A stretch of 64,000 nucleotides of DNA from Echria macrotheca. Taxonomy: Eukaryota > Ascomycota > Sordariomycetes > Sordariales > Schizotheciaceae. Shown piece by piece: positions 33,754-44,338 of this stretch (position 1 is its first letter; the number at the start of each line of letters is the position of its first letter). The DNA lies in assembly GCA_030411725.1 (NCBI GenBank), contig MU839831.1, forward strand, positions 1,426,001-1,490,000. Reading direction: 5' to 3'. The notes below the pieces were generated by a model. It worked only from the letters and a program-made list of their open reading frames with translations. It did not search any database and had not been told where the DNA came from. The position numbers were made by a program, and so were the translations under genes.

Positions 33754-36051
33754 ATGAGACTCAGGTTGCACGACATCCCAGGCGGTTACATGTCCAACCC
33801 TAACAGCAACAACAACAACCAGCCGCTGCGGCAGATCCTGCCGGCCGGCCGCGAGGCAATTGCGCCCGCGGCCGCCGTGTCGCTGGCCGACCTGCCCCGG
33901 AAGCGACGCCGGTCGACGCTGGCCTGCGAGGGCTGTCGCACCCGCCGCATCGCCTGCGACGGCGACGAGCCCGCCTGCGGTCCCTGCCGCCGTCGCGACG
34001 TGTCCTGCGCCTACCGCCTGCGCCGCCGTGTCGACGTCGGCCGTCTGCAGGACGACCTGCGCAACCATGCCGAGCTGGTCGCCCACCTGCGCGCGCTGCC
34101 CGAGCCCGATGCCATCCGGCTGCTGCGCCGCCTGCGCGCCGTGCCGAACCTCGCCACCGTCCTGGCCTCGGTCGAGCGCGGCGCCGCCCACTCGGCCTAC
34201 CGCCCGTCCGACCTCGACGCCGCCCGCGCCGCGAGCCCGCCCACGGCGACCCGCGTCGAGTTCGAGCTGATGATGAGCCACAGGGCGTCGTACCACTCCA
34301 TCCTCCCTCTCGACATCTCCCTGCTGGAGCGCCTGGTCCGCATCGGCGGTGCTCTGCCGTCGCTGCAGGACCGTGCCGGACCGAGGGCCCAGTACTGTGA
34401 CGACCGGCTGCAACGGCTCCGGATCGGATACTGGACCTGCGTGCCGATTTCCAACGAGCTGGCGGCCGAGGTCATATCGGCGTACCTCGAGACAGAACAT
34501 CGAATTCTGGGCATATTCGACGCCGATGCTATCCTGGATGATCTCGTCGAGTGTCGTACCGGCCGTTGTTCCGCCCTATTGGTCAGCTCGCTGCTGTTCC
34601 TCGCTTGCGTGAGTTGTACCGACTCCTTTGAGAATATGCGGGCTGACATGGGTAGCAAATGTACACCTACCGAGATGTCAGTATGGCACAGCTGAGCATC
34701 CGATTTTTCGACGAGGCCCATATGCTGTGTCAGGGGGAGCGTGGCGACACGTCCGATTCGACTGTCCACACGATGGCCGCCATGATGATGTTCATCAAGG
34801 CCTGCTTCTTTCACGGGAGAGATACGATCGGTTACGAGGTTATCCGAAGTGCTTATGTGTTGGCGAGGCGACTCGGACTGTGGGGCGTTCCTCCCGATGA
34901 CGAAAATGCGCTGGCCTTGTTGTCTATGAGTGATAGTGACATCAGGACGGCGGCCATTACGGCATGGGAGTCATACAACTTTCTTGCGTAAGTATTGCCC
35001 TCTAGTTGGCCCTGAATGTACTGAAAAATCAAGATTCGTCGCCAACCTATACCCCTCGGAACCGATTCCATATCCACCGATTTTGCCGCCGCCAGATCCC
35101 TCAAAGGATCCCGGTCTCCGACACTTATCCCCGTTTTTTCCTATCGTGTGCAAAATATCCGTTGTTGCCCAGGAAGCCCATGTTGTTTACGGTGCCAACG
35201 CCGACGCGCCTATTCCGGATCGCGTACCCGTCGCGTTTATCGAAGCCCGTTTCCGCAAACTATTGCGTTGCATGGAGGACGCCAGCGTTGGTGAGTTTCT
35301 CAGCCAGAACAGCTCGAGCCATGCCTTGGTATTTCAGTAAGTCTTTTCCTCTGCTCCAATATCTCCAATATCACCAACTAACTCGAACAGCATGTGGTTC
35401 CACATGGCCGTCCTCAAAGTCCTCGAACCTTTTATCACTGTCAAGAGCTGCCGCCTGGAGTCCTTCAATTCGTCAGATAGCTCCCCCAACACCATCTACA
35501 ACGCCTCCATCAACCAGCTCTTGCAGCTCATTCTGTGGAGCTGCGCCCAGGGCCGCCTCCACTCAATCAATGTCTACGTCAATGCTTCGTTTCTCGCACT
35601 CCTTGGCGCTTTACTGAAACGCGACCCCGACAAGCCGAGAGAAACTTCGAAGCGGCTGTATTTCTTGCTTTGTATCCGGGTCTGTGCTGATCTATATGTC
35701 GCGTATCCGGTCTACGCAAATATTGCGCAGGCCTATCTGACCATGGGCATTGTTTGTCACCTTCTGCTGGTACAAATAATGAAGAAGCTAACTCTTTCAC
35801 AGCGCCACGGCGTGATATCGGGGGCCGAGGCATCTGCCTTGTTCGAAGAGCTGAAGCGGAGGGGACTGCACCACGACGCGCCCGACAAGGCCGTCGCCAC
35901 ACCGTATGTCGAGTTCGAACCGGCCAGCACGGAGCCCGAGAAGACACAGGTGCATGTGCTAGCGAGCCAATTTGAGGGTGTTAGCCTGTTGGACCAGTTT
36001 ACCACGATGGAATACGTGGCCCCGAGCGAGGTGGAGCAGGGGACGGAATAG
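33754..36051 (+). CDS. Zn2Cys6 transcription factor with fungal MHR domain
   Basis: Exons 33754-34608, 34656-34987, 35034-35336, 35391-35751 and 35803-36051 encode 699 residues. The binuclear zinc cluster spans about residues 58-85 with spacing C-x2-C-x6-C-x6-C-x2-C-x6-C, preceded by the basic PRKRRRS. The rest is the fungal-specific middle homology region (LLVSSLLFLAC-QMYTYRD, ARRLGLW). Each splice restores family-like sequence. The fourth intron (51 nt, GTTTGT...CTAAC...CACAG) is stop-free and a multiple of three, so it could also be retained. An alternative start at 33790 (MSNPNSNNNN) would remove 12 residues and is equally plausible. It is a nuclear DNA-binding regulator, and the divergent SDR is the nearest candidate target. 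Confidence 0.85.
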
Positions 36052-36535
36052 GTCTTGGGCGACTTTTTTTGATACGGCTGGGTTTGGATACTTATTTGGG
36101 AACACCCGTGGGGACTAATGAATGAATGACTCACAAGTATAATTAGATGATTTTGACTGCAGTATATTTCGACGATTCTGGGTACAGTTTTGTCGTGTCG
36201 TTCGAGATATAGCTATTACGACGTATTCTCAGACAGGAACTTACCTTCGCTCATCCTTACTCCTGTATCAACCATTGATCACTGCACGAACAGTTTGAAG
36301 ACATGTCAACAGTTGTTTCCATCCGGAGTGGTATTATATCCACACTACAAGCCCCTTTTGGGTGCCGTTATGCATGACATTCAAGGTGACGTCACAACTT
36401 CTCGATCTGCAAAACCCCTAGCTCCGTACAATTTCACAGCAATCCCTCTTGTATTCGCTGAGATTAACAAACAACATCTAATCATCCACAATTCACACTC
36501 ATCTTAGGAGACCGTAAGCATATAAAAACAGCAAA
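36052..36535. other. Intergenic between the Zn2Cys6 and GFA genes
   Basis: Nothing recognisable apart from being the likely GFA promoter. The open frame at 36190-36507 has no family features. Confidence 0.35.
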
Positions 36536-37068
36536 ATGACATTCAACCTCCAAGGAAGATGCACCTGCCACGCCCTGGTATACCGCATAACCCTCGACTC
36601 GCCCGACGACGCGCGCACCACCCTCTGCCACTGCCACAGCTGCCGGCGCGCTTTTGGGACTAACTACGGGCTGACGACCAAGATACCCATCGCCGGATTC
36701 CAGTATGAAAAGGGCCAGCCGAAAACGTATACCCAAGACAATGGGGTGACGCGAGAATTTTGTGACGTCTGCGGGGTGTTTATCTGCGAGTATGGTGTAT
36801 GTTCCGCCCCGCCCATTCATTCCTCTAAGGGAAAAAAGAGCTAATGATATCGAAATAGGAACAAGCAAAGGATAAGTTTCGGTACGTTATGTGGGGTACT
36901 TTGGATGAGCCGGATGGGTTGCCGCCTAAGGGCGAGTTCTTTTGCAGGGAGCGGGCGGGGTGGATGCCTGAGATTCCTGGTATGTTTCCTTTTTCTTCCA
37001 GTTTGGTGGTAATGGGATGGCTGACGGGGGATATAGATGTCTTTCACAAGCAAGAAATCAAGGAGTAG
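36536..37068 (+). CDS. GFA/CENP-V family zinc protein
   Basis: Exons 36536-36796, 36859-36979 and 37037-37068 encode 137 residues, normal for the family. The zinc ligands appear as GRCTCHALVY (CxC), LCHCHSCRRAFG (CxxC) and FCDVCGVFIC (CxxCG), the arrangement of glutathione-dependent formaldehyde-activating-enzyme-like proteins. Splicing joins ICEYG to EQAKDKFRYVMWGTLD and then EIP to DVFHKQEIKE, a common C-terminus in fungal members. The family name comes from an S-hydroxymethylglutathione synthase claim that does not hold for most members, so function is uncertain (small-molecule detoxification is one possibility). The last codons plus 3' flank recur at 41019-41088. Confidence 0.87.
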
Positions 37069-37135
37069 ATAGATGCGGTGTTCTTAGGGGAAGTAGTTTT
37101 TAGCAGAGAGAGAGAGAGAGTATTCTACCGAGTTC
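37057..37135. repeat. GFA 3' tail repeat, copy A
   Basis: The last GFA codons and 67 nt of 3' flank. It starts ATCAAGGAGTAGATAGATGC, contains an (AG)n run and ends TATTCTACCGAGTTC. A diverged direct copy lies at 41019-41088. Confidence 0.75.
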
Positions 37136-37490
37136 GGCAACTCCAGATTTGAAAGCATGCGATGAGATGTTGAAAAAGCAGCTACGTGGTAAATCAAAAA
37201 CGACATAAAAGGGGACAGGCAGGTTCAATGCCTATGTGGCTTCCAAGCTGCTGATGAATCGAAAGGGTGCTATCTGGACCATGTTGGGCTAGGAAGGAGC
37301 ACCCCTGTGGGATAGTGATACGCACAGACCAGTAGGCGCTGTATTTAGCCAGTCCTCAGGGCCACCCTCCCTTCCACAAAACAAGCATCTTGACCTCGGT
37401 CTTTCAACCACCAACCCTCCTCCGTCAGACCGGCACACACCCCAAACACTACTACTCCCAACCCCCACAGCAGTTGAAAGGCACACACAT
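37136..37490. other. Intergenic between convergent GFA and subtilase genes
   Basis: Nothing recognisable beyond the 3' flanks of two convergent genes. Confidence 0.35.
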
Positions 37491-39647
37491 TCACCAACTT
37501 ATCCGCCAAGCGTAGGCATACGGTTGAGGGAATTTCGTTATATGGGTGGCGCGAATGACGATCTGGGCCTTGCCAATGGGCATGTTGGTCCAAAAGACCT
37601 GTTCGACGTTGTTCACCGTGTCAAAACCGACGGCCGTACCCATATTGCCATGGCGCTCGCTGCCGTCCGCGGCAATGACGATGAGGTCGAGGTCGTTCTG
37701 CAGCATCCCGTTGATCTCGGGCGGGTCGGGCCAGACGAGGGTGATCTTGAAGGTGGCGGCGGCGGGCGAAGTAGTAGTGTTGTTGTCGGGGCCGTCGTCG
37801 GCCGCTACTAGAACTACTTCATCCTTCGGCCGGTTGTCGTCTTTGGGGGGAGGACGGGGAGGGATGTTGACCTCGATGACGTCTTTGCCTCCCTGGTCGA
37901 GCGGTCCGCCCTGGCCGAATCCGCCGGGATCGTCGCCGCCGCCCGAGGGGACGATGACCGAGTTGGCGAGGTTCACACGGCCGAATCCATCGTTGTTGTT
38001 GGGTGACTGGCCGACCTCCGGGGGCCTGTACTGCCCGCTGAGGCCGACGGCGCCGTTGATGATAAGGGCCTTTACGAGCGCGGCAGACGGCTCGGCAACG
38101 CCGTTCTTCACCAGCGTCTCGCGCAGGACGGCTGCGCAGCCGGCAACCAGGGGCGTGGCCATGCTAGTGCCGCTGTCGAAGAGCCAGTCCGGGTCCGGGG
38201 ACGTGCCGAAGTCGCGATTGCTGGGCGGCGCGCTCCGGGAGTGCGCCGAGAGGATGGACGTCCCGGGCGCCACCACGTCGGGCTTGAAGCGCCCTTCGGC
38301 GGTCGGTCCCCGGCTGCTGAAGGCTGCCATGCCTTCCGGGTTGTCCGCCATTAAGTCGCCGTCTAGCGGCGCCACGCGGAACTCGAACGGATTCAGGTCG
38401 CCGTAGGTGGCGATGCGCGGCTCGACCTTGGGCCGGAGGCTCTCGCTGGCTCCCACGGTGATGCAGTTCTTGGCCGCGGCGTATGAGCTAACCTGGCCCA
38501 GATCGACGATTCCATCGCTGTTGCCGTCACGCCCGTCGTTCCCGGCGCTGAAGCAGATCACCATGTCCGGGTTGTTCCAGACAAAGTCGTCGATGTCGTT
38601 GGACCGGTTGTCATATGGGCGCTGCGAGCCCAACCAGCCCAAGTCCACGCCAAACGAGTTTGTGTGCACCCGCGCCTTTTCGTTCTGGTAAGGCGGACCG
38701 AAGAGCTGGTGGAGATCGCTCGGGATGCCGCTAAGATCGCCGGAAGGGCCGAGCAGTGACTGGACCACCAGCCTCGCACCGGGGGCAGTGCCTTGGATGG
38801 TGCCCCCTCCCGACGCCAAGGTGCCGTCGCCGAGCACCGATCCGCAGACATGAGTGCCATGCCCGTCGGGGTCGTCAGCCTTGCCGGGTCGGCCGAGGTC
38901 GTATAGCTTCACCACTCGGCCGGTGAAAGCAGGGTGGGTGGCCGAGGTCGAGCCGTTGTCGAAACCCGTATCTGCCACGGCTACAATCTCCCCCTCGCCG
39001 CGATAGGGAGTCCCGTTTACCATGACGTCGGCGTTCAGGATAGACCGGGCTACGTTGTTGTGCAGCTGCAGTGGGTAGACCTTCTGGATGACACGGATTG
39101 CGTCGATCGACGCCAGGGGGTCCAAGCACCGGTCTTCCACCGTCAGCCGGACTTTATTCCTGCTGATCTCGATAGTTTTCGCATCCACGCGTGCCGCGGC
39201 AGCAATGTCTCGTCTGAGCTGGTCCGATGTTGGATCGACCCCTTCATGGAAAACGATGTCGACGGCATTCCTAGCGCGCGAGTAGGGCGGCCCTGCGAGG
39301 CCGGGCAGGATCTGGGACGGTGTTTCCCTTGCCGCTGTTTTCAAGTCGGGGCTGATTTTGAACTGCTTCAAATAGATGCCGGCCCACTGGACGAACGGAA
39401 GCGATCGGATCTTGTCGAGATCGGATTCCTTGTAACCGTACAAGTACGTATTCTCCGAGACGTATCCGTGAAGGACCAAGCCGAGGTCGGCCAGCTGGGC
39501 CTTCTCCTCCGGAGAGAGACGGGCGTCGCACTGGATCAAGACATAGTCGGATTCAGACGCATCTACGGCTTCGAGACCGAGTGCCCGGAGGACTGAAGCG
39601 TGCTTGACGGGGTCCAGCGTGTTCCCGTTTATGGTTATGGGGGCCAT
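37491..39647 (-). CDS. Subtilisin-like serine protease, KP-43-like (S8)
   Basis: An intronless protein of 718 residues. The catalytic triad is Asp226 (VADTGFD), His263 (DGHGTHVCG) and Ser495 (DSGTSMATP), with the oxyanion region around FSAGNDG. A long N-terminal region (about 1-200) may act as a pro-domain. After the catalytic domain comes a Gly/Asp/Pro-rich linker (about 570-630) and a beta-rich C-terminal domain (FKITLVWPDPPEING...DLDLIV), as in bacterial KP-43-type subtilases. No signal peptide is visible: the start MAPITINGNTLDPVKH is hydrophilic, and no other in-frame ATG upstream is suggested. It may therefore be intracellular or exported unconventionally. The lack of introns and bacterial-type architecture point to horizontal acquisition. 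Confidence 0.88.
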   Translation of the reverse strand: MAPITINGNTLDPVKHASVLRALGLEAVDASESDYVLIQCDARLSPEEKAQLADLGLVLHGYVSENTYLYGYKESDLDKIRSLPFVQWAGIYLKQFKISPDLKTAARETPSQILPGLAGPPYSRARNAVDIVFHEGVDPTSDQLRRDIAAAARVDAKTIEISRNKVRLTVEDRCLDPLASIDAIRVIQKVYPLQLHNNVARSILNADVMVNGTPYRGEGEIVAVADTGFDNGSTSATHPAFTGRVVKLYDLGRPGKADDPDGHGTHVCGSVLGDGTLASGGGTIQGTAPGARLVVQSLLGPSGDLSGIPSDLHQLFGPPYQNEKARVHTNSFGVDLGWLGSQRPYDNRSNDIDDFVWNNPDMVICFSAGNDGRDGNSDGIVDLGQVSSYAAAKNCITVGASESLRPKVEPRIATYGDLNPFEFRVAPLDGDLMADNPEGMAAFSSRGPTAEGRFKPDVVAPGTSILSAHSRSAPPSNRDFGTSPDPDWLFDSGTSMATPLVAGCAAVLRETLVKNGVAEPSAALVKALIINGAVGLSGQYRPPEVGQSPNNNDGFGRVNLANSVIVPSGGGDDPGGFGQGGPLDQGGKDVIEVNIPPRPPPKDDNRPKDEVVLVAADDGPDNNTTTSPAAATFKITLVWPDPPEINGMLQNDLDLIVIAADGSERHGNMGTAVGFDTVNNVEQVFWTNMPIGKAQIVIRATHITKFPQPYAYAWRISW

Positions 39648-40764
39648 GACACGGAGAGGGGGAAACTGCTTGTTTGTGTGTTGGGAGGAGGCTTTACCAG
39701 TAGGTTGAAATTTTGCTTGGCATCAAGATGAAGTCGAATGATGCTAATCAGCTGGGCAATGAACTTCCAGTTTATATAGAGAACCGATTACATATATGAA
39801 CCTGATCCAGCGCTCAATAACATGTTGGCTAATGTAGAACCGATGAGCATCAAATACCCAGACAGGGAGGAAACACCCTCCTCCTGTCTGTCTGATTGCG
39901 CCACATTCTTGGCCGGCAAAAAATACCAAAGCCTGATTGGCAGAGGCTTGACCGAGATGTGGTAGAGGTAGAAAAAAAGTCCTCCCCGCAATGTGGATGC
40001 CACAGCCGAGGCCGACGGCTGAGAGTTCAACGCCGTCGCCGAAGTTCATGATAGGCCAGAGGTATGCGTCCGTTCTGCTTGGCAGCGCAGGTCTGGCCCT
40101 CGTCCAAACTTCCCCGCTCAAGCCACCGGCGGTTCGACTGGATTTTGGGCCCGCCGCCGATTCGGACCAGTCTTCGGATGCTTTGTTGCACATAGGTACG
40201 CCAGCATTCCTCACTTGGCAGGGGCAATGCGACGGAAAACGAACGTTGTGCTACTGTGCTATCTAGCTATGCCTTGAGTTCCCTACCTACCTACGCGGGA
40301 CCGAATTTCCCGTATTAGCCGGGTCTGGGCCTCCGTATACTCCTCAACCTCACTCGCAGTCATCATCACGGGATCTACGCCGCAATCGTTAGTATGCCCC
40401 ATGTACGTGGACATAATGACATCACGCCTTTCGGATTTTTAGATGATTGGCCTAGGGCATATTTTTGTTGCGAGCTGAAATAATGCAAAGGAGTCTGGAA
40501 TTATACTCTTGCATTTGCGTACCTTGTGCTCTGATGGGCAAAACCGTGGATAGATAGGCATATATGTAACCAACTAGAATAAGCGTCAACAACTGCATTC
40601 TTCTATCTAGTTGCCTGTTCCAAGGAGGATGTCCTTTCTTGTCTCATTCTGGCTCTTATAGTTGACTGAAGCCAAGCTTGACTTGGTACCTACGCCAGCC
40701 GCCGTGCACTCTGTTACAGCAACTCGCCGTACACACATTCCGACCCAAACCATAAACCACCAAG
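39648..40764. other. Intergenic upstream of the subtilase
   Basis: No gene recognised. The part at about 40340-40640 is more A+T-rich than the surroundings. The minus-strand frame at 39744-40214 shows no family feature. Confidence 0.35.
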
Positions 40765-41034
40765 ATGGGTTTTGACGATGAGGGCAAATGGTCGGCCGAA
40801 CAGAAGCTGGACAACGTCCCAGTCCATGCTAGTCTGTTGCCGAACGGCAAGATCCCTGTACTGGGGCCGTCGAGAGGACCCTACAAAGGGACCGTTAGAC
40901 GACACAACCCTCCATCCACATTTAGCAAAGGCCTATGTGCTCGACCTGGCTATGGGAAAGGGCACCCTTGCCAAAAACTTTGCGATGAACTGATTACTGG
41001 AAGGATGGCATCGGTCTCATCAAGGAGTAGATAG
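40765..41034 (+). pseudogene. Frameshifted fragment of a kelch/galactose-oxidase-like protein
   Basis: From the ATG at 40765 the frame reads WSAEQKLDNVPVHASLLPNGKI, like the first blade of fungal galactose/glyoxal-oxidase-type proteins. After an apparent extra C near 40854-40858 the match moves to the next frame (LYWGRREDPTKG, then LAKAYVLDLAMGKG). The similarity ends at about 40970 and the copper-oxidase domain is absent. The remainder runs into the duplicated GFA tail. I read this as a decayed relic. A sequencing error could explain the frameshift but not the missing remainder. Confidence 0.45.
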
Positions 41035-41088
41035 ATGCCATGTTTTCAGGGGAAGTGGTTTTGGCAGAGAGAGTATTCTACCGAGTTC
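41019..41088. repeat. GFA 3' tail repeat, copy B
   Basis: A direct copy of 37057-37135 with a shorter (AG)n run and a few substitutions. Shared blocks are ATCAAGGAGTAGATAGATGC, AGGGGAAGT and GAGTATTCTACCGAGTTC. It lies directly after the kelch-like relic. Confidence 0.75.
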
Positions 41089-41683
41089 TGATTATTGTCC
41101 AGTACATACAGCGGCTCATGTATCACAGCTGAGGCGCTTACTTGATCATTATGTTGAAAGTCAAATCTTACTGGTCTCCTTGGCTGGACTATGCGCCCAA
41201 TTACAGGAGTTACAGTACACGACAGACAGATAACATAAAACCCGCCGATCGGTATCGGAACTGCACACGCTCAAGAGTACCGTCTTACCGTCTTACCGCG
41301 TCATCCGCCAGCCTTGAGGGCAAAAAGATGCTCCTTCCAGCCCGGAAACCACCGATACGCCAAGGGGCACTACTACTGTAAAGGTCAGCTAATCACGGAT
41401 CCCGTCTCTCCCGTCCACGGTACCAGGGATGCCGCTGCTGTAATCTGTAGCCACGTCACATTGCAGCGACGCTAGATACTACACCATTTGAATGACCCTT
41501 GGCAATGTCAGCATCGCATCTTGGCCATATGCGAGGTACATATAAGCGCAACCTCCGGTCCCGGTTTTGTTGTTTGGATACCAAACTCATAACCCTAAGT
41601 CTGCTTTCCCAGGATTATCTTCATGCATGTCGATTATCTTCATGCATGTCCGACTTTGTTTCTGACCCCTCACCTCTGTCAGC
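41089..41683. other. Upstream region of FAD oxidase 2
   Basis: No gene. It holds a perfect tandem duplication just upstream of the oxidase start, listed separately. Confidence 0.4.
41613..41650. repeat. 19-nt perfect tandem repeat
   Basis: Two adjacent copies of GATTATCTTCATGCATGTC, ending 33 nt before the ATG of the next gene, so probably within its leader or core promoter. Confidence 0.8.
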
Positions 41684-43322
41684 ATGCGCGTGATCGCGTT
41701 GCTCGCGGCGATATCGCTGGCTCAAATTGCAGTTGCAAACATCGTGAATAAAGCATGCAACAAAAATCCGTCGACATGCGCGGTTCGTAAACACCATCTT
41801 ACTATCCCAAGCCACCGCTGACAGGATGCTCAAGTGCACAACCTTATCCACGGCCCTGCCAGGGCGAGTCCACTTCCCCAACTCGACTGAATATGAAATT
41901 TCCAATCAATACTGGTACCATATCCCTCCCTTCCCCGTGTGTCCCCCCTATTCACATATGCTCAGGTCCAATCGCCAAGCCGAGATACACCCAACCTGCT
42001 TCATAACCCCCAACAGCACGACCGATGTCTCCGTCATCCTCAAGACCCTAACCCGCCTATCGGCCCCCTTCACCGTCAAATCCGGCGGCCACACCGCCTT
42101 CGCCGGCTCGAACCTCGTCGACGGCATAACCATCGACCTCCGCCTGCTGACCTCCATCACGGTCTCCCCCGACCGCCGCACCGTCTACGTCGGCGCCGGC
42201 AACCGCTGGATAAACATCAGCACGGCCCTCGACCCGCTCGGCCTCGCGGTAGTAGGCGGCCGCGTCTCCGACCCCGGCGTGGGCGGTCTCATCCTCGGCG
42301 GCGGGATATCCTACTTCTCCGGCCGACGCGGCTGGGCGTGCGACAACGTGCGCTCCTACGAAATCGTCCTCGCCTCGGGCGCCATCGTCACCGCCTCGCC
42401 CACCTCCCACCGCGACCTATACTGGTCCCTGCGCGGCGGCGCGGGAACCAACTTCGGCATCGTAACCCGCTTCGACCTCGTCGCGTTCGAGCAGCCCACG
42501 CCCCTCTGGTCCGGCTCGCTCCTCTTCCCGGGGAGCATAAACACCACCCTCCTCCCGCTGTACCAAAACCTAACCGTAACCGGCCTCCCGTCCGACCCCG
42601 ACGCGCACACCTACCTCACGAGCATCTTCCTCCCCTCCTTAGGGGGATACATACTCCTCACAGACCAATACCACGCCACGCCACCCTCCCTCTCCGACCC
42701 CTCCCTCACACCGCAAGTCTTCCGCCCCATCGCCTCCCTCCCAGACCCAATCTCCCACACGACAAGACTAGCAAACCTCTCCACCCTCCTCACGGCAATC
42801 GACCAGCCCTACGGCGCCCGCCAAACATGGTGGAACACAGCCGTGCGCGCGACATCCCCCTCCCTCCTCCTCGACATTTTGTCTCTACACGAAGCCCACG
42901 TCACACGCCTCCTAGCCGTCGCCAACGGCTCAGGATCAGACACCATCACCCCGTTCCTCACATTCCAACCCATCCCCGTCAACGTCCTCCAGGCGATGCA
43001 GACCAACGGCGGCAACGCGCTGGGCCTGGAACCAGCCGACGGCCCGCTGATGATCATCCAGTCGGCTACGACCTGGACAGACAAAGAAATCGACGGGGCC
43101 GTGGAGGCGAGCACTCAAAAATTCATCGACGCGGTGAATGACCTCGCCAGAAAAAGGGGGCTGGATAACGGGTTTGTGTATATGAACTATGCCGGGAAGG
43201 GGCAGGATGTGTTTGGGAGTTATGGACGGGGGAGTCGGGAACGACTTAGAAGAGTGGCGAGGGAGTATGATCCGCTCGGGGAGCTGAGGAGGTTGTGGAG
43301 GGGGTATTTTAAGTTGTGGTGA
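41684..43322 (+). CDS. Secreted BBE-type FAD-dependent oxidase 2
   Basis: Exons 41684-41782, 41835-41914 and 41966-43322 encode 511 residues. Exon 1 is a signal peptide (MRVIALLAAISLAQIAVAN). Removing the 52-nt intron joins NPSTCA to CTTLSTALPGRVHFP, the usual start of the mature oxidase. Removing the next (51 nt) gives NQYWSNRQAEIHPTCF. The FAD domain carries SGGHTAFAGSN (flavin-linking His) and PGVGGLILGGGISYFSGRRG. The BBE tail includes YMNYAGKGQDVFGSYG. The second Cys for bicovalent flavin is not obvious (the position reads PGVGGLIL), so attachment is probably through His only. It is likely an extracellular carbohydrate or alcohol oxidase and is only distantly similar to oxidase 1. The first donor (GTTCGT) is weak, so the signal-peptide exon is less certain than the rest. 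Confidence 0.85.
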
Positions 43323-44338
43323 AATTTTATTTTGTAGTTCTAATGAGGGTTGGAAATCTCCCCAGTATGAGGCATTCACTATTCTAATATCTAACTAATG
43401 GGAGTTTTATAATAAGAGTCTCATGACGACAGCCATGCGTTAGACGTAACGAGTTAAGAACGAATGGGGGGTAGATGAGTGGCGGGATGTGGTTGGGACC
43501 CTCTACCTAGGGTTTAGGTCTATCCCTAGTGTAGACATGTAAATACTAATTGAGACGAAAAAAAATTAAGACACTCTTACACCCCACCCCCCCCCCCCCC
43601 CGAGACGTGGGGCAAAACAACAGATAAAAGCATGTGAGGACACCGGAAGCATACAAACCCTCATTGATCCCAAAGTCCCCGTGCTCATTCTTCCTCCCCT
43701 CCCGCCGCGCGACTATAACTGGAAGGCGCATATCATGAGTGTCCCCTTTACGAACTTCTGCCTTTTCCATCATGACGAGCATGTTCTCCTATTTCGCTAC
43801 CTCGGTACCTAAAGTTGAGAATGTCATGTGCTCATAGGCATTGAACTAAAAGGGCGTTGTGTCTATGACTACTCCCGCTTTCGCATACAAGGTGGGCGTA
43901 ACAGAAGAGAGCACACCGACGCAAACAGGGGAAGAGGATCCCCGGCATCCTGTCAACCGAGTTTGTTTGGGCAGGGCCACGATGTACACCTTTAAACACA
44001 GTCCCGTAGATGGATCACAAGCTGGGCATTGTTCGAAGACGCAATCTTGGTTAATTTACAGCCCGTTTGATACCCGTGATGATAGCTACATATCAAACTT
44101 TTCCCGTCCAAACGCCAATCATGTTGAACCAGATTTTGATCTGCTAATGTTAGCCACCGCCCACTGATTGGTAGCAACTGACTCACCATGTCTTCTGTTC
44201 ATCAATCATTCAGAGAGACAAATTGTGGTAATAATGCTCGAGCCGCAGCTGGGATATAGAGCGTTGGCACTTGTCGGAAGTGGTAAGAATATCCATGCCG
44301 AGATTAAACAGCAAGGTATACCGAGACAGTAACATAAA
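43323..44338. other. Intergenic between FAD oxidase 2 and C2H2 factor
   Basis: The 3' flanks of convergent genes. A long C-run lies at about 43583-43601 and a CCTAGGGTTTAGG stretch near 43506. No gene is recognised. Confidence 0.4.

Noticed and set aside
43500..43530. Telomere-like CCTAGGGTTTAGG
   Set aside because: A single imperfect unit with no tandem array, so not evidence of an interstitial telomere.
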